A stretch of 64,000 nt of DNA from positions 186,001-250,000 of the forward strand of contig NZ_JACESE010000005.1 of assembly GCF_013911965.1 (NCBI RefSeq), written 5' to 3'. This DNA comes from Phenylobacterium sp. (GTDB lineage Bacteria; Pseudomonadota; Alphaproteobacteria; Caulobacterales; Caulobacteraceae). The stretch's first letter is position 1. Each line of letters opens with the position of its first letter. Of this stretch, positions 17,084 through 24,974 are shown piece by piece. Below the pieces are notes generated by a model, which saw only the letters and a program-made list of their open reading frames with translations, was not told the DNA's origin and searched no databases. The position numbers were made by a program, and so were the translations under genes.

Positions 17084-18403
17084 CTATCTATCTTCCAAGC
17101 TGGCGTTCGCCAAGTCGTCGCTGGGGCGTTCGCCCGCGACGTGAGACCGGGAAGGTTGCTTCCGGACGCTGGTCTTGGTCACATTTATAGCTGCCGTGTC
17201 GAGGCGGGTCTTGATGTGAGAGGCATAGAACTTCTCGATCATGTCGACGCTCGTCCGACAGTTCTTCGCTACCTGATAGATGTCGGCCCCCTCCATGAGC
17301 CGCAGGCAGATGTAGGTATGGCGCAGGCTATACGCGGTCCGCAGGTTGCCTTCCCGATCGTGCTTGAGCCCGAGCTCGTCGAGAACTCTGTTCAGCAGTT
17401 GCCGCTGCACCTTGCCGAAGATTGGGCTGACTGGTTCCGGAGTGTTGCGCTCTGAAAGCCTCTCGAACGCCGGCACCGCCTCCGGCAGGCTCTTGCAGTA
17501 GCCGGTGCCGCGCTTTCCCCTGACTTTGATCTCGAGAATGCGCTGCCCTGTCGCCTCGTCATTGATGATGCCGACGTCCCGGTACTGAAGCCGCGAAGCT
17601 TCGTCGGGCCGGAGGCCGGTACTGGCCATGAACACCACGTAGTCGTGGAACTGCTCGCATTCAGCTCGCCAACGCTGCTTGAGCGGCCGGCGAGCACGCT
17701 CCAGCGTCGCATCGTGCAGAAGCTTGTACTCTTCGGGTGAAAACCAAGCGCGATGCGCGATCTTCCCCGACGATTTGTACGGGGCGCTCATATCCGGAAG
17801 GGCGGCAATCCAGCCCTTCCGGTTTGCAGCCTTCAACACCTGCCGTAGTGTCACGATCTCCTTGTGCAAGGTCGAACGCGAAGGTGGCTTCTCGATCCGG
17901 CGTCTCCGGCCACCGACCTTGCTCTCTTGGGGCGCCATCGGGTTAAGTCGGTGGAGCCGGTAATCCTGGATCATGCCAGCGCTCACGTCGGACACGGGAG
18001 TGTCTCCGAAGAACGGGATCAACCGAAGACGCAGGTGGGCGGATTTTTGACTGACGTAGTCAGGGTTCCGCTCGCCCTGGGTGAGCACCTGGTACTCAGC
18101 AACGAATGCTTCTGCGGCTTCGCGGAAAGTCTTGCCTTTCGGCAAGCGGGTAGCCGCAGTCGCGATCGATTCCATCGCCAGTGACCTATTTAGCCGCAAG
18201 CTGCGGGCACCCAGACGGTCCTCAGCAATACGGTCAAACGCCCATTCCCGAGCGACGGTCATCGCCGTGTCGAGGCGGTCCTGGTGGGTGGATGCTCGGT
18301 AGTTCCGGCCGCTGAGATAGATGGCGCATTGCCAGAAGCGGCTGTTCTCGCGCCTGTAAACGTGAAGTCGGCCGTCGAGAAGGGTATGGCGTTCGGCGGA
18401 CAT
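17084..18403 (-). CDS. Tyrosine site-specific recombinase (phage-type integrase)
   Basis: A 439-aa tyrosine recombinase. An N-terminal SAM-like core-binding region is followed by a catalytic domain with the first Arg in ASTGLRPDEASRLQ, the His-x-x-Arg type box in TAYSLRHTYICLRLMEG, and the Tyr nucleophile in MIEKFYASH. It would catalyse integration and excision of the island at a tRNA-Leu gene. ATG 18403 is preceded by CAGGAG; an in-frame start at 18433 is less well placed. It lies between a complete tRNA-Leu and a tRNA-Leu fragment. It appears intact. Confidence 0.93.
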   Translation of the reverse strand: MSAERHTLLDGRLHVYRRENSRFWQCAIYLSGRNYRASTHQDRLDTAMTVAREWAFDRIAEDRLGARSLRLNRSLAMESIATAATRLPKGKTFREAAEAFVAEYQVLTQGERNPDYVSQKSAHLRLRLIPFFGDTPVSDVSAGMIQDYRLHRLNPMAPQESKVGGRRRRIEKPPSRSTLHKEIVTLRQVLKAANRKGWIAALPDMSAPYKSSGKIAHRAWFSPEEYKLLHDATLERARRPLKQRWRAECEQFHDYVVFMASTGLRPDEASRLQYRDVGIINDEATGQRILEIKVRGKRGTGYCKSLPEAVPAFERLSERNTPEPVSPIFGKVQRQLLNRVLDELGLKHDREGNLRTAYSLRHTYICLRLMEGADIYQVAKNCRTSVDMIEKFYASHIKTRLDTAAINVTKTSVRKQPSRSHVAGERPSDDLANASLEDR

Positions 18404-18499
18404 GTCTTTGGCTCCTGCTGAGCAGGTGTGCAAGACATGTGAAAGTCTGAAGGCCTTCTAAGTCGCTGATTCTGCAGCGAAAGATAGACGCCCCTGGCT

Positions 18500-18537
18500 T
18501 TTGAGTCTGCCGCGTCTACCATTTCGCCACTGGGGCC
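18500..18537 (-). pseudogene. Truncated tRNA-Leu 5' half (probable attachment junction)
   Basis: The minus strand reads GCCCCAGTGGCGAAATGG and continues through the D-arm and 5' anticodon stem of a tRNA-Leu to CTCAAAA, then leaves the tRNA sequence (GCCAGGGGC). The 22 bases GTGGCGAAATGG to GACGCGGC are identical to the complete tRNA-Leu at 16991-17074. The break falls in the anticodon loop, a common crossover site of tRNA-targeting integrases. It marks the likely border between island (left) and core chromosome (right). Confidence 0.75.
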
Positions 18538-18651
18538 AGCGGGGCGCGCAATCTAGCGGCCCGGGCCTGGGCGTCAACGGACGGCTCGGCGATCACGATT
18601 GCACTGGCGCGGCGCCGCAGGGGCTTGCATCGCAACCCCCTGGCCCGTAAC

Positions 18652-18666
18652 TGATAATCGTTCGCA
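18652..18666 (+). promoter_or_regulatory. Possible Fur box upstream of feoAB
   Basis: TGATAATCGTTCGCA resembles the 7-1-7 Fur consensus TGATAATNATTATCA in its left half (7/7) but only 4/7 on the right. It lies about 50 bp before feoA in the only spacer able to hold the feoAB promoter. TTGCAT at 18625-18630 could be the -35 element. Weak by itself. Confidence 0.4.
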
Positions 18667-18716
18667 GCGCGTCCAGGGGCGGCGCCTGCGCCCTTACGCC
18701 TGGGACCCGTTTCTTG

Positions 18717-19046
18717 ATGAACGACCAATCGCCGGTGATGACCAACGGCGCCGCGCCCGGCACGGGCGGGCGCGAGATTCCGCTGAGCCAGGCGCGCCTT
18801 GGCCAACGCGGGGTCATCGCGCGCGTCCACGCCCGTCCGGACGTGACCCACCACGGCCTCGCCGCCGACGAGCTGGAGCGCCGCCTTCTGGAGCTCGGCT
18901 TCGTCGAGGGGGCCGCCGTCGAAGTGATCCATGAGGGCCTGATCGGCGGCGATCCGATGGCGGTTCGCCTGGATGACATGCGCGTGGCCCTGCGCCGCCG
19001 CGATGCGGCCGAGGTGACCATCAGGCTCGACGAGGCGGCCCGATGA
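18717..19046 (+). CDS. feoA: Ferrous iron transport protein A
   Basis: A 109-aa FeoA, a small cytosolic SH3-like protein that assists FeoB. The domain covers the C-terminal 80 residues: PLSQARLGQRGVIARV, ELERRLLELGFVEGAAVEVI and GDPMAVRLDDMRVALRRRDA. The N-terminal 25 residues are a non-conserved tail. The start ATG 18717 is one codon after an in-frame TTG, and either could be used. Its stop overlaps the feoB start as ATGA. First gene of core chromosome after the tRNA-Leu fragment. Confidence 0.92.
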   Translation: MNDQSPVMTNGAAPGTGGREIPLSQARLGQRGVIARVHARPDVTHHGLAADELERRLLELGFVEGAAVEVIHEGLIGGDPMAVRLDDMRVALRRRDAAEVTIRLDEAAR

Positions 19047-20920
19047 CCGCCCAGAGCGCGCGCATCGCGCTGATCGGCAATCCCAACTCCGGCAAGACCG
19101 CCCTGTTCAACGCCCTGACCGGCAGCCGCCAGAAGGTGGCCAACTATGCCGGCGTGACGGTGGAGAAGAAGGAAGGGCTCGTCACCACAGCCAGCGGCCG
19201 CACGCTTTCGGTGCTGGACCTGCCCGGCACCTATTCCCTGCGCGCCCGCAGCCCCGACGAGGCCGTGACCCGGGACGCCGTGCTCGGCCGGCTGGCCGGC
19301 GAGGCGACGCCCGACGTCCTCGTCTGTGTGGCCGACGCCACCAACCTTCGCCTCGTCCTGCGCCTGATCCTGGAGCTGCGCCAGGTCGGCCGGCCGATGG
19401 TCCTGGCCCTCAACATGTACGACATCGCCCAGCGGCAGGGCCTGCGGATCGACATCGAAGGGCTCTCGCGGGAGATCGGCGCGCCGATCGTGACCACCGT
19501 GGCCACCCGCAAGCGCGGGATCGACGAGCTGGTCGCCCAGCTGGAGGTCAAGGTGGCGGCCATGGACGCCGCGGGCGAGCTGACGGGCCAGAACGAATGG
19601 CGCGAACCTACCGCCGCCGAGATCCGCGAGGCGCACGCCAAGGCGCAGCGGATCATGAAGACCTATGTGCGCCCGCCGGAACATCCCGACACCATGACCG
19701 GCAAGGTGGACGCGGTCCTGCTCCACCCGCTGGCGGGCCTGGCCATCCTCTTCGCCCTGCTGTTCGTGATGTTCCAGGCGGTATTCGCCTGGGCGGGGCC
19801 GCTGATGGACGGGACGGAGGCCGGCATCGCCTGGCTCGGCGGCGCAGCCGCCACGGTCATTCCCGACGGCCTGGTCCAGAGCCTGATCGTCGACGGTCTC
19901 ATCGCCGGCGTGGGCAGCGTGCTCGTCTTCCTGCCCCAGATCCTGATCCTCTTCCTGTTCATCATCCTCCTGGAAGACTTCGGCTACATGGCCCGGGCCG
20001 CCTTCCTGATGGACAAGATCATGGGCGGCGCCGGCCTGCATGGCCGCGCCTTCATTCCGCTCCTCTCCTCCTTCGCCTGCGCCATTCCCGGCGTGATGGC
20101 GACGCGGGTGATCGATTCGAAGCGCGACCGCCTGACCACCATCATGGTCGCCCCGCTGATGACCTGCTCGGCGCGGATCCCGGTCTACACCCTGATCATC
20201 GCCGCCTTCATTCCGGAACGGACGGTGTGGGGCTTCGCCAATCTGCAGGGGCTGGTGATGTTCGGCCTCTATGCGACGGGCATCCTGAGCGCGCTGGCGG
20301 TCTCCTTCGTCGCGCGGCGGCTCTTCTGGCGCGGCCAGGTCGAGCCGTTCCTGATGGAGCTGCCGACCTACAAGACCCCCGATCCGATGAACGTGCTGCG
20401 GAACCTCTGGCTGCGGGCGGAGATCTTCATCAACCGGGCCGGCCGGATCATCCTGCCGCTCAACATCCTGATCTGGGTGCTCGCCACCTTCCCCGCGCCG
20501 CCGGAGGGCGCCGAGGGTCCGGCCATCGACTACAGCTTCGCCGGCCAGCTCGGCCACATGGTCCAGCCTCTGCTGGCGCCGATCGGCTTCAACTGGCAGA
20601 TGAGCGTGGCCCTGATCCCCGGCATGGCCGCGCGCGAGGTCGCCGTCGGCGCCCTGGGCACGGTCTATGCGGTGGCCGATGCGGAGGAGCATGTCGGCAC
20701 CCTGGCCGGCGCGCTCAGCGTCGACTGGACGCTGGCCATGGGGCTGTCCTTCCTGGCCTGGTACGTCTTCGCTCCGCAGTGCGCGGCCACCCTGGCCGTG
20801 GTGAAGCGGGAGACCAACAGCTGGCTGTGGCCGAGCGTGATGTTCGTCTACCTGGTGGCCCTGGCCTATCTCGCGGCCTTCGGCGTCTACAACGCCGCCG
20901 TGGCCCTGGGCTGGGGCTGA
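19043..20920 (+). CDS. feoB: Ferrous iron transporter B
   Basis: A 625-aa inner-membrane GTP-dependent Fe2+ importer. The N-terminal G domain has GNPNSGKTALFNALTG (G1), DLPGTYSLR (G3) and ALNMYD (G4-like) followed by a guanine dissociation inhibitor region. Two Gate motifs are visible in the membrane part (FIPLLSSFACAIPGVMATR and the later MSVALIPGMAAREVAVGALG). It ends without a long FeoC-like tail. It is coupled to feoA by ATGA overlap. It gives the cell Fe(II) uptake under low oxygen or acid conditions and is probably Fur-repressed. Confidence 0.96.
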   Translation: MTAQSARIALIGNPNSGKTALFNALTGSRQKVANYAGVTVEKKEGLVTTASGRTLSVLDLPGTYSLRARSPDEAVTRDAVLGRLAGEATPDVLVCVADATNLRLVLRLILELRQVGRPMVLALNMYDIAQRQGLRIDIEGLSREIGAPIVTTVATRKRGIDELVAQLEVKVAAMDAAGELTGQNEWREPTAAEIREAHAKAQRIMKTYVRPPEHPDTMTGKVDAVLLHPLAGLAILFALLFVMFQAVFAWAGPLMDGTEAGIAWLGGAAATVIPDGLVQSLIVDGLIAGVGSVLVFLPQILILFLFIILLEDFGYMARAAFLMDKIMGGAGLHGRAFIPLLSSFACAIPGVMATRVIDSKRDRLTTIMVAPLMTCSARIPVYTLIIAAFIPERTVWGFANLQGLVMFGLYATGILSALAVSFVARRLFWRGQVEPFLMELPTYKTPDPMNVLRNLWLRAEIFINRAGRIILPLNILIWVLATFPAPPEGAEGPAIDYSFAGQLGHMVQPLLAPIGFNWQMSVALIPGMAAREVAVGALGTVYAVADAEEHVGTLAGALSVDWTLAMGLSFLAWYVFAPQCAATLAVVKRETNSWLWPSVMFVYLVALAYLAAFGVYNAAVALGWG

Positions 20921-20926
20921 CCCCCT

Positions 20927-21427
20927 CTAGCGCAGTCCGCCGCCACCCTCGCCGGCCAGAACGCCGGCCGCCCCCTGCAGCCGCAGCAGCAGCCGCTTGA
21001 GCAGGGCGACCTCCTGCGGGGCGAGACCCGAGATCAGGGCGGCTTCGTAGGCGAGCGCCAGAGGGGCGATCTCGCCGTGCAGCCGGCGGCCCTCGGCGCT
21101 CAGGGCGACGACGTGGGAGCGGCCGTCGCGGTCGTTCTCCGAACGCTCCACCAGCCGGCGCTTGGCCAGGCCCTGGGCCGCGCGGCTCACGGTCACCTTG
21201 TCCATGCCGGTGCGGCCCACGATGGCGCTCTGATTCATCGCCCCGTCCTCGGCCAGCACGCAGATCAGGCGCCACTGGGGGACCGTCAGGCCGAAGCGGT
21301 CCTCATAGGCTCGGGCGATCAGTCGGCTGACGGCGTTGGAGGCGACCGACAGGCGGTAGGGAAGATAGTCGTCGAGCTTGAGCCCGGCGCCGCCGTCGAC
21401 GGGCTCCGGAACGGGCCGAGCGGTCAT
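20927..21427 (-). CDS. MarR family transcriptional regulator
   Basis: A 166-aa winged-helix regulator. The DNA-binding domain includes RFGLTVPQWRLICVLAEDG, MNQSAIVGRTGMDKVTVSRAAQGLAKRRLVE and the wing SENDRDGRSHVVALSAEG. ATG 21427 is chosen because GAGGAGG precedes it at suitable distance; the open frame runs further upstream but the added sequence is compositionally unlike protein. It converges on feoB with a 6-bp gap and has a 226-bp spacer behind it in which no gene is seen. Target and ligand are unknown. Confidence 0.88.
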   Translation of the reverse strand: MTARPVPEPVDGGAGLKLDDYLPYRLSVASNAVSRLIARAYEDRFGLTVPQWRLICVLAEDGAMNQSAIVGRTGMDKVTVSRAAQGLAKRRLVERSENDRDGRSHVVALSAEGRRLHGEIAPLALAYEAALISGLAPQEVALLKRLLLRLQGAAGVLAGEGGGGLR

Positions 21428-21653
21428 GCGGGCGGGCCTCCTCACCAATGGGGTCATCCTATCGAGTGGGCGGCCGGAAGGCCTCTCACAAGAGGCGGCG
21501 CGGCCGCGGTCGCCGGGCGATCCTGCGGCGCCCTGCCGGCGGCCTGCCCGTGGCGGCGCCGGCGCGGCCTGCCTCCGCTGCGGGCAGTCGGGCGGAGAAC
21601 ACGTCTCCCGGTTGGATTTCCCTGGGCCGCGCCGGCGCAGATTCGGCGGCCGC

Positions 21654-21881
21654 CTAGCTGGCGCCCTTGGCCAGGCGGGCGACCAGCCGCACGCCGGACT
21701 CGAAGGCGCGCGGCTCATAGACGTGGATTTCGACCCGGATGTCGCCGCCCGCTTCCGTCTCCCACATGTAGTTGCGCTCGAAGCACACGGCGCGGCCCAT
21801 GGGACTGAAGCCCTCGAAGGTGTCGCCCCAGGGGGTGCATGGGGCGAGCGCGTGCCAGCCGAGATCGCAGGCCTGGGCCAT
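21654..21881 (-). CDS. Small conserved-looking hypothetical protein
   Basis: A 75-aa cytosolic protein, unrecognised, rich in aromatic residues (CTPWGDTFEGFSPMGRAVCFER, then NYMWETEAGGDIRVEIHVYE). It follows the isoaspartyl peptidase gene closely on the same strand. The ATG at 21881 has its GAGGAG directly adjacent, with no spacing. The frame stays open upstream through a helical, acidic segment (ITDPVKQADLEAAAHEE) to an ATC codon at 21932 that has GGGAGG six bases before it. The real protein may be 92 aa from a non-standard ATC start. No metal, nucleotide or membrane motif seen. Confidence 0.6.
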   Translation of the reverse strand: MAQACDLGWHALAPCTPWGDTFEGFSPMGRAVCFERNYMWETEAGGDIRVEIHVYEPRAFESGVRLVARLAKGAS

Positions 21882-21943
21882 CTCCTCGTGCGCGGCGGCT
21901 TCCAGGTCGGCCTGTTTGACGGGATCGGTGATCTTGGGCCTCC

Positions 21944-22981
21944 CTACGGCTCTTCCTTGTAGATGCCCACGACCAGCGGCTCGCCCTCGGCCATCCGCGC
22001 CCGGTACATGCCCGAGGTGTTGTAGCTCCAGGCCATCTGGCCGTCGGGCGCCACGGCGATCACGCCGCCGTCCCCGCCCAGGGCCGTCAGCTTCTTCTGG
22101 ATCACCTCGTCGGCGGCGGCCTGCAGGCTCATTCCCTTCAGCTCGACGAGGGCGCAGATGTCCCGCGCCACGGTGAGACGGATGAAGTACTCGCCGGTTC
22201 CCGTGGCCGAGACGGCGCAGGAGGCGTCGGAGGCGTAGGTTCCCGCCCCGATGATCGGGCTGTCGCCCACCCGGCCCCAGCGCTTTCCCGTCGTGCCGCC
22301 GGTGGAGGTGCCGGCTGCCACATGGCCGGCCCGGTCGAGGGCGACGACGCCCACGGTTCCGTACTTGCCTTCGTCGTGGGCCAGCGCCGCGGCCTCGTCC
22401 GGCTTCGTCGCGCCCTGCGGCTTGGGCGGCACCGGCAGGCCGTGCTCGGCCAGGAACTTCTCGAGCGAGCGCCAGCGCCGCTCGGTGTAGAAATAGCCCG
22501 GCTCCACCTGCTCCAGGCCCTGTTCGCGGGAGAAGGTGTCGGCGCCCTCGCCCATCAGCATGACGTGCGGCGAGGCCGTCATCACCTGGCGGGCCAGCGA
22601 GATGGGATGGCGGGTACGGGTCACGCCCGCCACGGCGCCGGCCGAGAGCGTCGCCCCGTCCATAATCGAGGCGTCCAGTTCGTTGCGGCCTTCAGCGGTG
22701 AAGACGGCGCCGCGCCCCGAATTGAACAGCGGATCGTCCTCCAGCAGGTGGATGGCGGCCTCGATGGCGTCGAGGGCCGAGCCGCCGTCGGCCAGCACCT
22801 CGGCCCCGGCCCGCGTCACGCGCTCCATCGCCGCGCGGTAGGCGGCCTCCTGTTCGGCGCTCAGGTCGGCGCGCTCGATCACGCCGGCCCCGCCATGAAC
22901 CACGATCGCCCACTTCGGCGCCGCCATCGCATTCCCCGTCATCACCATGGTCGCCAGCAGGGCCAGGCCGAACATCCGCAT
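21944..22981 (-). CDS. iaaA: Isoaspartyl peptidase / L-asparaginase (Ntn hydrolase), exported
   Basis: A 345-aa N-terminal-nucleophile hydrolase of the plant-type asparaginase family, which removes beta-aspartyl residues from peptides and hydrolyses asparagine. A signal peptide (MFGLALLATMVMTGNAMAAP) suggests periplasmic location. The autoproteolysis site and nucleophile is Thr209 in GKYGTVGVVALD, after a variable linker; VVHGGAGV, LFNSGRGAVF, ELDASIMDG and the substrate-binding GGTTGKRWGRVGDSPIIGAGTYA are conserved. The precursor would mature into alpha (about 190 aa) and beta (about 135 aa) chains. Confidence 0.92.
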   Translation of the reverse strand: MRMFGLALLATMVMTGNAMAAPKWAIVVHGGAGVIERADLSAEQEAAYRAAMERVTRAGAEVLADGGSALDAIEAAIHLLEDDPLFNSGRGAVFTAEGRNELDASIMDGATLSAGAVAGVTRTRHPISLARQVMTASPHVMLMGEGADTFSREQGLEQVEPGYFYTERRWRSLEKFLAEHGLPVPPKPQGATKPDEAAALAHDEGKYGTVGVVALDRAGHVAAGTSTGGTTGKRWGRVGDSPIIGAGTYASDASCAVSATGTGEYFIRLTVARDICALVELKGMSLQAAADEVIQKKLTALGGDGGVIAVAPDGQMAWSYNTSGMYRARMAEGEPLVVGIYKEEP

Positions 22982-23148
22982 GAAGCTTGCTCCTTCCGCA
23001 CGCCGGCCACCCTGCGCGGCATCTGGGCGCCCCGTCTAGCACATGGGCGGCCGTCATCCAGTCGGCGCGGCCGCCGGCCGCTTGGGGCGAGACAAGGCCG
23101 ACCTGGCCTGATAGCTAGGGCCAAGGCTGCTCCTCCCTCAGGAAACCG

Positions 23149-23727
23149 ATGCTTCGCAAGACCTATGACTGGGCCATGCGCATGGCCGGCTCGCGCCACG
23201 CGCCCGCGGGCCTCGTCGCCGTCTCCTTCGCGGAGAGCTCCTTCTTCCCCGTCCCGCCGGACGTGATGCTGGCGCCCATGGTGCTGGCCCGGCCGGATCG
23301 CGCCTACTTCTACGCCTTCCTCTGCACCCTGGCCTCGGTCGCCGGCGGCGTGCTCGGCTACGCGATCGGCTTCTACATGGAGCCGCTCGGCCGCTGGCTG
23401 CTCGCCCTGATGGGCCACGGCGAAGGCCAGGAGGCGTTCGAAGCCTGGTACGCCCAGTGGGGCCTCTGGGTGATCCTGATCAAGGGTCTGACCCCCATCC
23501 CCTACAAGCTGGTGACCATCGCCTCGGGCCTGGCGCAGTTCTCGCTCTTCACCTTCATCTGGGCCTCGGTGGTCACCCGCGGGGCGCGCTTCTTCCTTAC
23601 CGCGGCCCTGCTCAAGCACTTCGGCCCGGCCATGCGCGCCGAGATCGAGCGACGGCTCCTGCTCTACACGACCATCGGCGTGATCCTGCTGGTCGGGGCG
23701 ATCGTCCTGGTCAAGGTCGTGCTCTGA
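23149..23727 (+). CDS. YqaA/DedA-like (VTT domain) membrane protein
   Basis: A 192-aa inner-membrane protein of the SNARE-associated/VTT (DedA, YqaA) group. FAESSFFPVPPDVMLAPMVL near the start is the re-entrant ExxxPxPxE-like segment, GGVLGYAIGFYMEPLGRWLL follows, and GLTPIPYKLVTIASGLAQFS holds the second conserved loop. Relatives act as lipid scramblases or flippases, for example for undecaprenyl phosphate or phosphatidylethanolamine; the function of this one is not shown. Stands alone, divergent from the isoaspartyl peptidase gene and 43 bp before dsbB. Confidence 0.85.
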   Translation: MLRKTYDWAMRMAGSRHAPAGLVAVSFAESSFFPVPPDVMLAPMVLARPDRAYFYAFLCTLASVAGGVLGYAIGFYMEPLGRWLLALMGHGEGQEAFEAWYAQWGLWVILIKGLTPIPYKLVTIASGLAQFSLFTFIWASVVTRGARFFLTAALLKHFGPAMRAEIERRLLLYTTIGVILLVGAIVLVKVVL

Positions 23728-23770
23728 GCGGAGTGGCGCAGCCGGCGAATTTCGAGTTCAATCGGCGCAA

Positions 23771-24286
23771 ATGATCCCTGGCCTCCGCCCCCTACTCGAC
23801 CGCTGGCGCCTGAGCGCGCTCGCCGCCTCGGCCGGCATGCTGGCCATCGCCCACGCCTTCGAGACCTTCGGCGGCCTGGCGCCCTGCGCGCTGTGCCTGC
23901 GCCAGCGCGAGGTCTACTGGGTCGCCATCGCCGTGGCGCTCGCCGGCATGATCCTGACCCGCCTGCGCGGCGGCGAGCGGTACAAGGCCCTGTTCAACCT
24001 GGTTCTCGGCCTCATCTTCGTCGTCGGGGCGGGCGTGGCCGCCTATCACGCCGGCGCGGAGTGGAAGTGGTGGCCCGGCCCCACCGCCTGCGCCTCGACG
24101 GGCGGAACCGTCGGCCTCGATGCGCTTTCGGCCCTGGCCCAGGGCGCGCAGGTCAAGCCGCCGGCCTGCGACGAGGCGCCCTGGGTCTTCGCCGGCCTGT
24201 CCATGGCCGGCTGGAACGTCCTGATCTCCCTGGGCCTCGCCGCCCTCAGCGTGACGGCCGCCCTGCACGAAAGAGGCAAGCGATGA
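23771..24286 (+). CDS. dsbB: Disulfide bond formation protein B
   Basis: A 171-aa four-helix inner-membrane protein that reoxidises DsbA and passes electrons to quinone. The first periplasmic Cys pair is PCALCLRQR near residue 38-41, with the conserved Arg next to it; the second loop has cysteines in PTACAST and PPACDEAPW, the exchange pair. The length fits the family. It overlaps the following coq7 by ATGA, so quinone synthesis and a quinone-dependent oxidase are co-translated. Confidence 0.92.
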   Translation: MIPGLRPLLDRWRLSALAASAGMLAIAHAFETFGGLAPCALCLRQREVYWVAIAVALAGMILTRLRGGERYKALFNLVLGLIFVVGAGVAAYHAGAEWKWWPGPTACASTGGTVGLDALSALAQGAQVKPPACDEAPWVFAGLSMAGWNVLISLGLAALSVTAALHERGKR

Positions 24287-24843
24287 GCAAGCCGATCCCC
24301 CCGCGCCCCGGCGCTTCCGCCGTCCGCGCCCGGTTGGCCGAGATCCTGCGCGTCGACCACGCCGGCGAACTGGGGGCCGTCCACATCTATCAGGGCCAGC
24401 GCGCCGTGCTCGGCGCGGCCAAGGGGCGCGAACGCATCGCCGCCCAACTGGAAGAGATGGAAGGCCATGAGGCCGTCCATCTGGCGCGGTTCGACGCGCT
24501 CCTGAACGAACGGAAGGTCCGCCCGACCCTGATGACCCCCGTCTGGCGCGTGGCCGGCTTCGCCCTGGGCGCGGGGACCGCCCTGATGGGGGAGAAGGCC
24601 GCCCACGCCTGCACCGAGGCGGTCGAGAGCGTGATCGAGCAGCACTATGCCGGCCAGATCGCCGAGCTCTCGGAACAGGAGCCGGAACTCGCCGCCCAGC
24701 TGTCGCAGTTCCGGGACGAGGAGCTGGCCCACCGCGACCTGGCGGTGGAAGAGGGCGCGCATCAGGCGCCGGGCTATGCCGCCCTGTCGGCGGTGATCCG
24801 CGCCGGCTGCCGCGCGGCGATCAAGCTGAGCGAAAAGGTCTGA
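24283..24843 (+). CDS. coq7: Demethoxyubiquinone hydroxylase
   Basis: A 186-aa di-iron hydroxylase of the COQ7/UbiF-replacing family, which adds the last ring hydroxyl in ubiquinone synthesis. The ferritin-like fold shows two EExxH-type ligand sets: DHAGELGAVHIYQGQ and MEGHEAVHLARF in the first half, and EAVESVIEQHYAGQ and FRDEELAHRDLA in the second. The start ATG 24283 overlaps the dsbB stop. Use of Coq7 in place of UbiF is typical of alphaproteobacteria. Confidence 0.95.
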   Translation: MSKPIPPRPGASAVRARLAEILRVDHAGELGAVHIYQGQRAVLGAAKGRERIAAQLEEMEGHEAVHLARFDALLNERKVRPTLMTPVWRVAGFALGAGTALMGEKAAHACTEAVESVIEQHYAGQIAELSEQEPELAAQLSQFRDEELAHRDLAVEEGAHQAPGYAALSAVIRAGCRAAIKLSEKV

Positions 24844-24879
24844 CGGCCTCCGTCTGAGGACGGCGCCGACTTCCCGGCA

Positions 24880-24908
24880 TTGACCCTCTCTCCCTCAGGG
24901 TCCAGATT
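24880..24908 (+). promoter_or_regulatory. Promoter with internal dyad before the MFS gene
   Basis: TTGACC (24880-24885) and CAGATT (24903-24908) are 17 nt apart. Within the spacer GACCCT and AGGGTC (24882-24887 and 24897-24902) form a 6-bp inverted repeat, a possible repressor site. It lies 67 bp before the transporter start. Confidence 0.4.
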
Positions 24909-24974
24909 TCGAACGGACCGGGACCAGGGGGACGTCATGGCGGGATCGCAGGACCAGGCGGCGGAGCCGCGCGC

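Noticed and set aside
17032-18537. Small mobile element consisting only of the integrase, bounded by the two tRNA-Leu 5' halves
   Set aside because: The two tRNA copies have different acceptor stems and the complete one pairs with its own 3' end, so the complete tRNA is not a repaired copy of the broken one.
18593-20692. A 699-codon open frame on the minus strand across feoA and feoB
   Set aside because: Its translation is rich in His/Asp/Gln/Arg without any domain, typical of the antisense frame of a high-GC gene; feoAB on the plus strand has all expected motifs.
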